Below are positions 36,290 to 44,447 of a stretch of DNA of 64,000 bases, piece after piece (within the stretch, counting starts at the first letter, position 1; every line of letters starts with the position of its first letter). The DNA is from Bradyrhizobium sp. 138 (GTDB lineage: Bacteria > Pseudomonadota > Alphaproteobacteria > Rhizobiales > Xanthobacteraceae), in the NCBI RefSeq assembly GCF_023074075.1, contig NZ_JADPKT010000003.1, positions 480,001 through 544,000 of the forward strand, read 5' to 3'. A program made the translations under genes and the position numbers. The notes beneath the pieces were generated by a model. It was not told where the DNA came from. It saw only the letters and a program-made list of their open reading frames with translations, and ran no database searches.

Positions 36290-37504
36290 TTAAGAAACGC
36301 CGGCCCGCCGCCCCGGCGCCGGCCCGACGTACCGGGCTCGTGGCCTGATCAGCTTGCCGAACTGCAATTGCTCGCTGGCGTGCGCGATCCAGCCGACGCT
36401 GCGGGCCATCGCGAACAGAGCGAGCTCGCTGCCGGCGGGCAGGCGCAGGGCGTGCACGAGCACGGCGAGCGCATAGTCGATGTTGACGAACTCGCCGGTT
36501 GCCTCCGCGATCCGCTCCGGCACCTCGCGGGTGAACTTTCGCGGTGCGCCGGCGCGCGACAGCGCATTGAGCAGCGATTGCGCGCGGGGATCGCCGCGCT
36601 TGTAGACGCCATGGCCGAAGCCGGCAAAACGCTCGCCAAGCGCGACGCGCTCGCGCACCATCGGCTCGACGTCGCGATCGACCAGCGTCTTGACGAGCTG
36701 CGAGGCCAGCACGCCGGCGCCGCCATGCTGCGGCCCTTTCAACGCGGCGAGACCGGCGATCACGGCATCATAGAGGTTGAGGCCGGTCGAGGCCGCGCAG
36801 CGCGCGGTGAAGGTCGAGGCGTTCAGCTCGTGATCGGCGAGCAGAACCAGCGCGCGGCGGATCAAATCGGGCGCGTGCTTGTTGTCCGCCGCCCAGGCCC
36901 TCGCGATGTCCTCATGCAGCGGCGCGGCCGAGGGCTCGGCATTGAGCATGGTCGCCACCAGCAGGCGGACGATGCGCGCGCCAACCATGGCGCGGCCGTC
37001 GGGCGCCCGGGTGAAGGCGCGGGGGTCGGCGCTTGCGGCCAGCGCCAGCACGGCAATGGCGCGGTCGATCGGCGCTGCCCGCCGCGCCGCTTGCCCGATC
37101 GCGCGCATCTCCTCGGATATCTCGGGTTGATTGTCCTGATCGAACGGATCGACCCCGGAGACGTCCCACAGCAACGTCGCCGCGTGCTCCAGCGTGCCGT
37201 TCTCGGAGAGATCGACGCAGTTGACGCCGCGATAGATTGCGCCCTCCTCGGTGATGGTCGAGATCTCGGTGTCCATGACAGGCAGATCGGCGTCGAAGCT
37301 GCGCAGGCCCCGCGGCTCCGGCGACGGCACGCGGCGCTCCTTGAGCGCGCGGACATCCTCGGCCCGATAGCGGTTCTTCCGCGAATCCGGCGTCGGCTCG
37401 GAGCGGATGAGGCCGCGGCTGACATAGGCGTAGAGGGTGGCTGGCGAGATCGCGAGCTCGGCCGCGGCCTCCTGGGCAGACAGATAGAGCGCCGAATTTT
37501 TCAT
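36290..37504 (-). CDS. Citrate synthase homologue with N-terminal MerR-like DNA-binding domain
   Basis: 404 aa from the ATG at 37504. Residues 1-60 form a MerR/excisionase-type helix-turn-helix (SAQEAAAELAISPATLYAYV, then SRGLIRS and RYRAEDVRALKE). The rest is a citrate synthase fold with catalytic His in GPQHGGAGVLA, His in FAGFGHGVYKRGDPRA, and Asp in VNIDYALA, so enzyme activity is plausible. The gene is divergent from a second citrate synthase homologue, and the 77-bp gap contains palindromes. An enzyme fused to a DNA-binding head suggests a metabolite-sensing regulator that may control both genes; this is inference. Confidence 0.85.
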   Translation of the reverse strand: MKNSALYLSAQEAAAELAISPATLYAYVSRGLIRSEPTPDSRKNRYRAEDVRALKERRVPSPEPRGLRSFDADLPVMDTEISTITEEGAIYRGVNCVDLSENGTLEHAATLLWDVSGVDPFDQDNQPEISEEMRAIGQAARRAAPIDRAIAVLALAASADPRAFTRAPDGRAMVGARIVRLLVATMLNAEPSAAPLHEDIARAWAADNKHAPDLIRRALVLLADHELNASTFTARCAASTGLNLYDAVIAGLAALKGPQHGGAGVLASQLVKTLVDRDVEPMVRERVALGERFAGFGHGVYKRGDPRAQSLLNALSRAGAPRKFTREVPERIAEATGEFVNIDYALAVLVHALRLPAGSELALFAMARSVGWIAHASEQLQFGKLIRPRARYVGPAPGRRAGVS

Positions 37505-37505
37505 A

Positions 37506-37533
37506 TTGATTTATGTAATCAAGATTGATCAAT
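37506..37533. promoter_or_regulatory. Two adjacent palindromes in the divergent citrate synthase promoter
   Basis: TTGATT-TATGT-AATCAA (37506-37522) is followed at once by ATTGATCAAT (37524-37533). Both contain the half-site TTGAT/ATCAA. They begin one base upstream of the HTH-citrate synthase start codon and about 50 bp before the divergent gene. A natural candidate is the binding site of the HTH-citrate synthase itself. Confidence 0.6.
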
Positions 37534-37581
37534 GTGTCGAGAGGCCTGACCTTGTGTCCTCCGTGAACAGGAGATTGGGCC

Positions 37582-38685
37582 ATGAACATCCACCTCACTA
37601 AAAGCCAGATCGGGCTGGACGGCGTTCCCGCGGCCGAAACCGTGCTGAGCCATGTCGATGGCGAGCGCGGCGAGCTCATCATTGCAGGCGAGCATGTCGG
37701 CCGGCTGGCGAGCCAGTCGAGCTTCGAGGGCGCCACCGCCCGGCTCTGGAACGGCGCCGGCAAGACTGGCCTCAGCGAAGCAAATGTGCGGGCAAGCCTG
37801 GGCGCGGCGCGCGAGCGCGCCTTCGCACGCCTGCCGGATCTGCTGCCGGCGACACGCGGCATGGGCATCGTCGAGGGGTTTCGCGCGGCGGTCGCGGGGC
37901 TTCGCGCGGAGAACGGGCTGGAGCATGAGGCGACCATCGTCGGTGCGTTTCCGGTGATCGCGGGCGCGCTGGTCCGCCGCGCCAAGGGGCTGGAGCCGGT
38001 CGCACCTGATGCCAATGCGAGCCATGCCGCCGACACGTTGCAGATGTTGCGTGGCGCCTCGCCCGAGCCGCGCGAGGTCGCGGCGCTCGATGCCTATTTC
38101 GTCACGGTCTGCGATCACGGCATGAATGCCTCGACCTTCACCACGCGCGTGGTGGCCTCGACGCAGGCCGATCTGTTCGCTGCCGTCACCGCCGGCTATT
38201 GCGCCCTGACCGGCCCTCTGCATGGCGGTGCGCCGGAGCCGGTGCTGGAGATGTTGGACGCGATCGGCGCGAGCGAGCGGATCCAGCCATGGGTGGACGC
38301 GGCACTGGCCCGCGGCGAGCGGTTGATGGGCTTCGGCCATCGCGTCTATCGCGTGCGCGATCCGCGCGCCGACGTGCTGAAGGCTGCGATCGAGCGGCTG
38401 TCGGCCGATGGCGCGGGCCTGCCCTTTGCCGGCGAGGTCGAAGCCTATATCCGCAGCGCGCTGCGCAAGAAGAATCCGGAGCGGCCGCTGGAGACCAATG
38501 TCGAGTTCTTCACGGCGATCCTGCTCGATGCGCTGGCGATCCCGCGCCAGGCGTTCACGCCGGTCTTCGCAATGGCGCGCGCTGCGGGATGGACCGCGCA
38601 TGCGCGCGAGCAACAGCGCACGGGACGATTGATCCGCCCGAGTTCGTCCTATGTCGGGGCCATGCCGCAGGCCTCATGCGACTAA
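37582..38685 (+). CDS. Citrate synthase / methylcitrate synthase family protein
   Basis: 367 aa from the ATG at 37582. It condenses acetyl- or propionyl-CoA with oxaloacetate, or a related reaction. Catalytic His residues are in GPLHGGAPEPV and LMGFGHRVYRVRDPRA. The segment that normally holds the catalytic Asp (N-V-D-F) reads NVEFFTA, with Glu in place of Asp. The same position in the divergent paralogue is Asp. The protein is shorter than the TCA-cycle enzyme (about 430 aa), so a side pathway is more likely. Followed by a strong hairpin. Confidence 0.87.
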   Translation: MNIHLTKSQIGLDGVPAAETVLSHVDGERGELIIAGEHVGRLASQSSFEGATARLWNGAGKTGLSEANVRASLGAARERAFARLPDLLPATRGMGIVEGFRAAVAGLRAENGLEHEATIVGAFPVIAGALVRRAKGLEPVAPDANASHAADTLQMLRGASPEPREVAALDAYFVTVCDHGMNASTFTTRVVASTQADLFAAVTAGYCALTGPLHGGAPEPVLEMLDAIGASERIQPWVDAALARGERLMGFGHRVYRVRDPRADVLKAAIERLSADGAGLPFAGEVEAYIRSALRKKNPERPLETNVEFFTAILLDALAIPRQAFTPVFAMARAAGWTAHAREQQRTGRLIRPSSSYVGAMPQASCD

Positions 38686-38699
38686 GGACTAAGAGAACG

Positions 38700-38728
38700 A
38701 CGACAGCGGAGCTCCACTCCGCTGTCGT
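38700..38728 (+). terminator. Hairpin after the citrate synthase gene
   Basis: ACGACAGCGGAG, loop CTCCA, CTCCGCTGTCGT: perfect 12-bp stem 15 bp after the stop codon. No T run follows, so it may stop transcription poorly and act more as a 3' mRNA stabiliser. Confidence 0.55.
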
Positions 38729-38846
38729 GCGGGCGAAGTCCTGAACTGTCTCTTTGGATTGATGACGATCCGTCATCCCTGATCTGCACCTTGGAACGTA
38801 TTTGCGCGCAGCGAATTGCATGATCTGGCTCCCGCAAAGGAACGCG

Positions 38847-39884
38847 ATGCTGGACTTGCTTGGACAATCTGACGAGGCCAGGATCGGGGAGATCGCCAGG
38901 CAGGCAGCGAGCAGGAGCGCTGCCGGTGCGGATTCCGAGAGGCGATTCCAGGACTTGCTCCAGGCGCTGCCGGCCGCGATCTACACGACCGACGCAGAAG
39001 GCCGCATCACCTTCTTCAATCAAGCCTGCATCGATTTTGCCGGACGCACGCCGAAGGTCGGCGAGATGTGGTGCGTGACATGGAAGCTCTATCTGCCCGA
39101 CGGCACGCCGCTTCCGCACGATGAGTGCCCCATGGCCATCGCGCTGAAGCAGAACCGGCCGGTGCGCGATGTCGAGGCTGTGGCCGAACGGCCGGACGGC
39201 TCCCGGATCTGCTTCATGCCCTATCCGACGCCGCTTCGCGACGAACATGGTAGACTGTTTGGCGCCGTGAACATGCTGGTCGACATCACGGCCCGCAAGC
39301 AGGCCGAACAGCGAATGATGCTCCTCGCCTATGAGGTGGATCATCGTTCGAACAATCTGCTCGCGGTGACCCAGGCGATGCTGCGGCTGACGAAGGCCGA
39401 GACCGCCGCGGAATTCCAGGCCGCGTTTCAAGGCCGGCTCAGCGCGCTTGCCAACGTGCAGCGGCTGTTCTCGGCGTCGCGCTGGACCGGTGCCAGTCTG
39501 AAGACGATCGTCGAAGAGGAGCTGCGGCCCTACACAAGCGGAGACGGTGAACGCATCAGCATCGCTGGCGACGACATCCGTCTGCCGGCCACGCTCGCCC
39601 AATCGATCGCCGTCGCCGTGCACGAGCTGGCGACCAACGCTGCCAAATACGGCGCGCTGTCGACACAGTCGGGCAGGCTGAACATCCACTGGGAGACCAC
39701 CGACGCGGAGCCTCTCGTGCTGCGCTGGTCGGAGCGCGGCGGTCCGCGGGTCAACGAGCCACCGACGCGCAAGGGCTTCGGCATCGGCGCGGTCGACGGC
39801 ATCATCCGGACCTTGCGGGGACGCGTGACCCGGCAGTGGAGGCCGGAAGGGCTGGTTTGCGAACTGTCCTTCCCGGAGGCGTAG
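38847..39884 (+). CDS. PAS-domain HWE/HisKA_2-type sensor histidine kinase
   Basis: Soluble kinase, 345 aa from the ATG at 38847 (AAAGGA upstream; ATG at 38820 is possible). A PAS domain spans about residues 30-155 (LPAAIYTTDAEGRITFFNQ ... GAVNMLVDITARKQAE). The kinase part has EVDHRSNNLLAV with the phospho-His and the N-box HELATNAAKYGALS, with GFGIGAVDG late. This class lacks the usual F box. No response regulator or membrane helix is next to it, so it is an orphan. Signal unknown; no Cys or His of a clear flavin or haem site recognised. Confidence 0.87.
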   Translation: MLDLLGQSDEARIGEIARQAASRSAAGADSERRFQDLLQALPAAIYTTDAEGRITFFNQACIDFAGRTPKVGEMWCVTWKLYLPDGTPLPHDECPMAIALKQNRPVRDVEAVAERPDGSRICFMPYPTPLRDEHGRLFGAVNMLVDITARKQAEQRMMLLAYEVDHRSNNLLAVTQAMLRLTKAETAAEFQAAFQGRLSALANVQRLFSASRWTGASLKTIVEEELRPYTSGDGERISIAGDDIRLPATLAQSIAVAVHELATNAAKYGALSTQSGRLNIHWETTDAEPLVLRWSERGGPRVNEPPTRKGFGIGAVDGIIRTLRGRVTRQWRPEGLVCELSFPEA

Positions 39885-39886
39885 GC

Positions 39887-40519
39887 TTACGCTTCCCGCA
39901 CCACCGTCTTCAGATAATTGTACGCCTTGATGATCTCGATCAGGCGGTCTTCGGTGGAGCGATCGCCGCCATTGGCGTCGGGATGGTGCTGTTTCACCAG
40001 GGCCTTGTACTTGCTCTTGACGTCCGCGAGTGTGGCACTGGGGCCGAGGCCCATGACCTGGAGCGCCTTGCGCTCGGCGTTCATCACCTTGCGCGTCTCG
40101 GCCTTGGGCTCGGCCTCCGGCCCCTTCCGCCAGCTGGCGCGGCCGTTGATCTCGCTGAACATGCTGAACGGATCGGATGCCATGTCGATCTCGGCTTCCG
40201 CGCCCTTCTTGCCGCCATTGGCGCCCATCTTCCAGGTCGGACGGTGGCCGGTCAGCGCATCCTTCTGGTAGCGCGCGACCGCATCGGCGTTCATGCCGGA
40301 GAAGAAATTGTAGTTCTGGTTGTACTCGCGCACATGGTCCAGGCAGAAATGCCAGTACTCGCGCTGGTTCTCGCGGCCCTTGGGCGCGCGATGCGCGCCC
40401 TTGTTCTGACACCCGGCCCACTCGCAAGCGACCGCGGTGTCGCGCGGCTTCACTTCCGGCTGCTTGCCCCGCGGCTTCACGCGGATGGAGTCGAAGAACT
40501 TTGATGAATCGATCGGCAT
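39887..40519 (-). CDS. J-domain protein (DnaJ-like co-chaperone)
   Basis: 210 aa from the ATG at 40519. The J domain is at the C-terminus, residues about 147-207 (ERKALQVMGLGPSATLADVKSKYKALVKQHHPDANGG), with the HPD tripeptide that stimulates DnaK. Upstream is a Cys-containing segment (ACEWAGCQNKG ... HFCLDHV) that could bind zinc, then NFFSGMNADAVARYQKDA. This architecture is common as a single-copy gene in Rhizobiales beside bolA, which is divergent here. Client unknown. Confidence 0.88.
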   Translation of the reverse strand: MPIDSSKFFDSIRVKPRGKQPEVKPRDTAVACEWAGCQNKGAHRAPKGRENQREYWHFCLDHVREYNQNYNFFSGMNADAVARYQKDALTGHRPTWKMGANGGKKGAEAEIDMASDPFSMFSEINGRASWRKGPEAEPKAETRKVMNAERKALQVMGLGPSATLADVKSKYKALVKQHHPDANGGDRSTEDRLIEIIKAYNYLKTVVREA

Positions 40520-40625
40520 GGCTGACTTTGACTACGCAATGCAAAAACCTTCAAGTCTTGACATTGCAATTCGCTGCAAACCCGGCAAATAACGGGCCGT
40601 GATCTCTACACCCGATTGGCACAAC

Positions 40626-40895
40626 ATGGCTATGCGCGACACTATCAGCAACAGGTTGCAGGAAGCTTTCACGCCGGAAAGCCTGCAAGTCGTCGACGAG
40701 TCACATTTGCATGAGGGCCACGCCGGCCATCGGCCGAGCGGCGAGACGCACTTCCGTGTGTATATCGTATCTGCCGCCTTCAAAGGGAAGAGCCGGGTCG
40801 ACCGCCATCGCATGATAAATTCGGCGCTGGCCGCGGAACTCTCAGGCGGCGTGCACGCGCTGGCGATCCAGGCCAGGGCGCCGGGGGAAGGATGA
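40626..40895 (+). CDS. BolA family protein
   Basis: 89 aa from the ATG at 40626. BolA proteins pair with monothiol glutaredoxins to handle [2Fe-2S] clusters. Signature region: HFRVYIVSAAFKGKSRVDRHRMIN, with the conserved His in the RHR motif and the shared FKGKS turn. The frame stays open upstream to a GTG at 40599, but ATG 40626 matches the usual BolA start (MRDTISNRL). Divergent from the J-domain gene. Confidence 0.93.
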   Translation: MAMRDTISNRLQEAFTPESLQVVDESHLHEGHAGHRPSGETHFRVYIVSAAFKGKSRVDRHRMINSALAAELSGGVHALAIQARAPGEG

Positions 40896-40928
40896 TCTTC
40901 GCTTACCCTCTCCGGGAGGGTAAGAAAA

Positions 40929-42281
40929 TCAAAACGACGTCCCGGCCCGCCTCGGCTTGGCCTCTTCCAGCTCCGCATCGCGCGCCACCGGTGAAATACG
41001 GAGCGCGGTGATGCGGTTGCGCTCGCGGCGGAGGACGCGGAAACGGAAGCCGTGGAACGTGAAACTCTGTCCGCGGTCGGGGATCGAGCGCGCCTCGTGG
41101 ATCACGAGGCCGGCGACCGTCGTCGCCTCCTCATCGGGCAGGTGCCAGTCCATGACGCGGTTGAGGTCGCGGATCGGCACCGAGCCGTCGACCACGACCG
41201 AGCCGTCCGGCTGGCGGCGCACGCCGGCAACGACCACGTCATGCTCGTCGGAGATATCGCCGACGATCTCCTCCAGAATATCTTCCAGCGTGACCAGGCC
41301 TTCAACCTCTCCATACTCGTCGACGACGAGGGCGAAATGGGTCTTGCGGCGGCGGAACGCCTTGAGCTGCTGGGATATCGGCCGCATTTCCGGCACGAAC
41401 CAGGGCGGCAGCATGATGGTGGTGACGTCGATGCGCGAGGTGTCGCCCTCTGACGCGCGGATGGCCCGCAACAGATCTTTGGCGTGCAGAATGCCGATGA
41501 TGTTCTCCGACTTGTCGCGCCACAGCGGAATGCGGGTGTATTCGGTGGCCAGCACCTCCCGCACCAGCTCCTCCGGCGGCAGATCGGCATTGATCATCAC
41601 CATGGCGGTGCGGTGAACCATCACGTCGGACACCGTCAATTCGCCGAGGCGGAAGACATTGTGAATGTACTCGGCCTCGCCGCTCTCGATCTTGCCGTGC
41701 ACGGCGGATTCCTCGACCAGGCCCTCGATCTCGGAATCCGTCAGGATCTCGTGCTGCGAGAACTCCTGGACCCCGATCAGACGCAGGATCGCGCTCGAAG
41801 CCGTATTGAGACACCAGCTCAGCGGATAGAACACTAGGTACGAGGCATACAGCGGATACGCGATCCACTGGGACACCGGCATCGGCTCCCGGATCGCAAG
41901 CGTCTTGGGCACCTGTTCGCCGATGATGATGTGCAGCGAGGAGAACACCAGGAAGCCGGCGACGAACGAGGTGAAGTGCAGCGTGGCTTCCGACAGGCCG
42001 AGCGGCTGGAGGATGGGGCTCAGCAGCGCAGAAACGGTCGGCTCACCGATCCAGCCGAGGCCGAGCGAGGCCATGGTGATTCCGAGCTGGCAGCAGGCGA
42101 GATAGGATTCGATGTTGCCCATCATGGTCTGCAGCAGGCGGGCGCCGAAGCGGTTCTGCTCGACCATGGCCTTGACGCGAAACCCGCGGCTCTTCACCAG
42201 CGCGAATTCCGCCGCGACATAGAACGCGTTGGCGGCGAGCAGGAGGACCGCAAGCAGCAGATTGATCGAGATCGAGCTCAT
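40929..42281 (-). CDS. CorC/HlyC-type membrane protein (DUF21, CBS pair, transporter-associated domain)
   Basis: 450 aa from the ATG at 42281. The N-terminal DUF21 domain has about four hydrophobic segments (residues 5-180), followed by a CBS pair (VSDVMVHRTAMVMI and the IGILHAKDLLRAI half) and a C-terminal CorC/HlyC domain. Relatives take part in Mg2+ or Co2+ efflux or resistance; 'hemolysin' is only a historical label. It sits directly downstream of aroK-aroB in the same direction with about 67 bp between. Confidence 0.9.
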   Translation of the reverse strand: MSSISINLLLAVLLLAANAFYVAAEFALVKSRGFRVKAMVEQNRFGARLLQTMMGNIESYLACCQLGITMASLGLGWIGEPTVSALLSPILQPLGLSEATLHFTSFVAGFLVFSSLHIIIGEQVPKTLAIREPMPVSQWIAYPLYASYLVFYPLSWCLNTASSAILRLIGVQEFSQHEILTDSEIEGLVEESAVHGKIESGEAEYIHNVFRLGELTVSDVMVHRTAMVMINADLPPEELVREVLATEYTRIPLWRDKSENIIGILHAKDLLRAIRASEGDTSRIDVTTIMLPPWFVPEMRPISQQLKAFRRRKTHFALVVDEYGEVEGLVTLEDILEEIVGDISDEHDVVVAGVRRQPDGSVVVDGSVPIRDLNRVMDWHLPDEEATTVAGLVIHEARSIPDRGQSFTFHGFRFRVLRRERNRITALRISPVARDAELEEAKPRRAGTSF

Positions 42282-42348
42282 GTTTGCCTCGCGGCCGCCT
42301 CGGCATTCCGCGCCGCTTCGTGGGCGGCCGTGCCAAGCGGTCCTGCCA

Positions 42349-43491
42349 TCACTGTGATAACTTCGCCTTCAGGAAATCGCGCACCGGGGCCGGCTCGACG
42401 TCCTTTGCGATCACCGCGCGCCCGACGGCTTCCAGCAGGATGAAGGTGAGCTTGCCGCGCTTGACCTTCTTGTCCTGCGCCATCAGCGCCATCAGCGCGT
42501 CGGCATCGGCAAGCCCTTCCTGCGCGAACCCTGCGATGTCCTGCAGGCGCGTCGGCAGGCCGGCGTCGATCAGGTGCCGCTCGACGCGCAGCGCATCGGC
42601 CTCGCCGATCATGCCGAGCCTGGCCGAGAACTGCGCCGCCAGCGTCATGCCGATCGCGACGCCCTCGCCATGGAACAGGCGGTCGGAGAAGCCCGTCGCC
42701 GCCTCCAGCGCGTGGCCGAAGGTGTGGCCGAGATTGAGCAGCGCGCGCTCGCCGGTCTCGCGCTCGTCGCGCGAGACGACACCGGCCTTGGCGCGGCAGG
42801 AGGTGGCGATCGCGTGCTCGCGCGCCGAGCCGCCCTTGACGATGTCGGCATGGTTCTTCTCCAGCCAGGTGAAGAAGGCCTCGTCGCCGAGCACACCGTA
42901 TTTGGCGACCTCGGCATAGCCGGCGCGGAACTGGCGCGGCGACAGCGTGTCGAGCACGGCGGTGTCGGCGATGACCAGCACCGGCTGGTGGAAGGCCCCG
43001 AGCAGGTTCTTGCCCTGCGGCGAGTTGATCCCGGTCTTGCCGCCGACGGATGAATCGACCTGCGCCAGCAGCGAGGTCGGCACCTGCACGAAATCGACGC
43101 CGCGGCGCAGGATCGCCGCGGCAAAGCCGGCGAGATCGCCGACCACGCCGCCGCCGAGCGCGATGACGAGATCGTTGCGCTCGATCTTCGCGGCGATCAG
43201 GGCCTCGCTGACCTTTTCGAGGCCGGCATAGGTCTTGGAGATCTCGCCTTCCTCGACCACGATGCGTGAGGTCGGGATGCCGCTCGCCGCGAGCGAGGCT
43301 TCAGTGGGCTCGAGCCAGTGCTTGGCCACCGTACGGTCGGTCACGATAGCTGTGCGCACGCCGGGCCGCAGGCGCGCGACGCGTTCGCCGAGCGAAGCCA
43401 GCACGCCGCGGCCGATGACGATGTCATAGGCGCGATTCTCCAGCGCGACCTCGACATTGACAGGATCGGAATGTTTCAACGGCGCAGTCAT
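42349..43491 (-). CDS. aroB: 3-dehydroquinate synthase
   Basis: Second step of the shikimate pathway, converting DAHP to 3-dehydroquinate with NAD+ and a metal ion. 380 aa from the ATG at 43491, which overlaps the aroK stop by 4 bp. Key regions: GGGVVGDLAGFAAA (NAD site), VPTSLLAQVDSSVGGKTGIN, and NLGHTFGHALEA with metal-binding His. All are intact. The coupled pair aroK-aroB is the usual order. Confidence 0.97.
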   Translation of the reverse strand: MTAPLKHSDPVNVEVALENRAYDIVIGRGVLASLGERVARLRPGVRTAIVTDRTVAKHWLEPTEASLAASGIPTSRIVVEEGEISKTYAGLEKVSEALIAAKIERNDLVIALGGGVVGDLAGFAAAILRRGVDFVQVPTSLLAQVDSSVGGKTGINSPQGKNLLGAFHQPVLVIADTAVLDTLSPRQFRAGYAEVAKYGVLGDEAFFTWLEKNHADIVKGGSAREHAIATSCRAKAGVVSRDERETGERALLNLGHTFGHALEAATGFSDRLFHGEGVAIGMTLAAQFSARLGMIGEADALRVERHLIDAGLPTRLQDIAGFAQEGLADADALMALMAQDKKVKRGKLTFILLEAVGRAVIAKDVEPAPVRDFLKAKLSQ

Positions 43492-44111
43492 CGTATGGCA
43501 CTCGCAACGTCGGCAGGTGGCTGGGCGGCCTGTTGGCCGCAAAGATGGGCGAGCAGCGCCTCGATGCATTCCTCGACGATTTTGTCGTGCGGCACGTCGC
43601 GCGAGGCGATGGTGAGGTCGGCATGGCCATAGACCGGCTCACGCTCGGTGAGAAGGCGCGTCACGGTTCCTTCCGGATCGGCGGTCTGGAGCAGCGGACG
43701 GTCGGCGCGGCGGCGCACGCGGCGCATGATGACGTCGTGGTCGGCCCTGAGCCAGATCGACACCGCCTTTGCCGCGATGCGCGCGCGCGTCTCCTCGCGC
43801 ATGAAGGCGCCGCCGCCGGTTGCCAGCACCACCGGCCCGCCGTCGAGCAGCCGCGCGATCACCCGCGCCTCGCCGTCACGGAAATACAATTCGCCGTGAC
43901 GCTCGAAGATCTCCGGGATACTCATCTGGGCCGACGTCTCGATCTCGGTGTCGGCATCGACGAACGGCAGCTTGAGACGGGCCGCCAACCGGCGGCCGAT
44001 GGTCGATTTCCCCACCCCCATCATGCCGACGAGCACGATCGAGCGCGCGCCGAGCGCCGACAGGATGTCGGCTTCAGGCGAAGCTGGTATCGGCAACGCG
44101 GCGTCGGACAT
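43488..44111 (-). CDS. aroK: Shikimate kinase
   Basis: Phosphorylates shikimate at the 3-hydroxyl with ATP. 207 aa from the ATG at 44111, with an N-terminal extension of about 20 residues before the core. P-loop GMMGVGKSTIGRRLA, substrate-contact region FVDADTEIE, RDGEAR and GGGAFM, and the lid ADRPLL. First of the pair, overlapping aroB by ATGA. Confidence 0.97.
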   Translation of the reverse strand: MSDAALPIPASPEADILSALGARSIVLVGMMGVGKSTIGRRLAARLKLPFVDADTEIETSAQMSIPEIFERHGELYFRDGEARVIARLLDGGPVVLATGGGAFMREETRARIAAKAVSIWLRADHDVIMRRVRRRADRPLLQTADPEGTVTRLLTEREPVYGHADLTIASRDVPHDKIVEECIEALLAHLCGQQAAQPPADVASAIR

Positions 44112-44283
44112 GGTCTCGCTCGAATGGATCTCGCTCGATCTGCCGCCAAAGGCGGCACGCTGTGGCCACCTATACGACCCCGAGGGTGCCCTCGCCAGAG
44201 GACTCTTGCCACGAAACGGCGAACATGTTGGATGATTTCATTGGTTAATTTGCCCTCCGGAACCCCGTAGAGACCCCAGAACG

Positions 44284-44430
44284 ATGCCCAGCCTGTTCCG
44301 CTTCCTGACGGTCGTCGCCGTGATCGCCGGCATCGTCTATGGCGCGGTCTTCGCGCTGGCGAACTTCGTCAATCCGAAGCCGCGGGAAATGACGGTGACG
44401 ATCCCGCCGGACAAGTTTCTCAAGAAATAG
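44284..44430 (+). CDS. Small single-helix membrane protein
   Basis: 48 codons from the ATG at 44284. It reads as a basic start (MPSLFR), one hydrophobic helix (about residues 8-28, FLTVVAVIAGIVYGAVFALA) and a short tail with NPKPREM ... PPDKFLKK. The stop lies 17 bp before the xerD start and both run in the same direction, so it is probably co-transcribed. Amino acid composition and GC-rich third positions support real coding. No function known. Confidence 0.75.
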   Translation: MPSLFRFLTVVAVIAGIVYGAVFALANFVNPKPREMTVTIPPDKFLKK

Positions 44431-44447
44431 GAGCTAGCCTGAAGGGC

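Noticed and set aside
40929..42281. Hemolysin toxin
   Set aside because: The domain layout DUF21-CBS-CorC is that of an ion-transport related protein; the name is historical.
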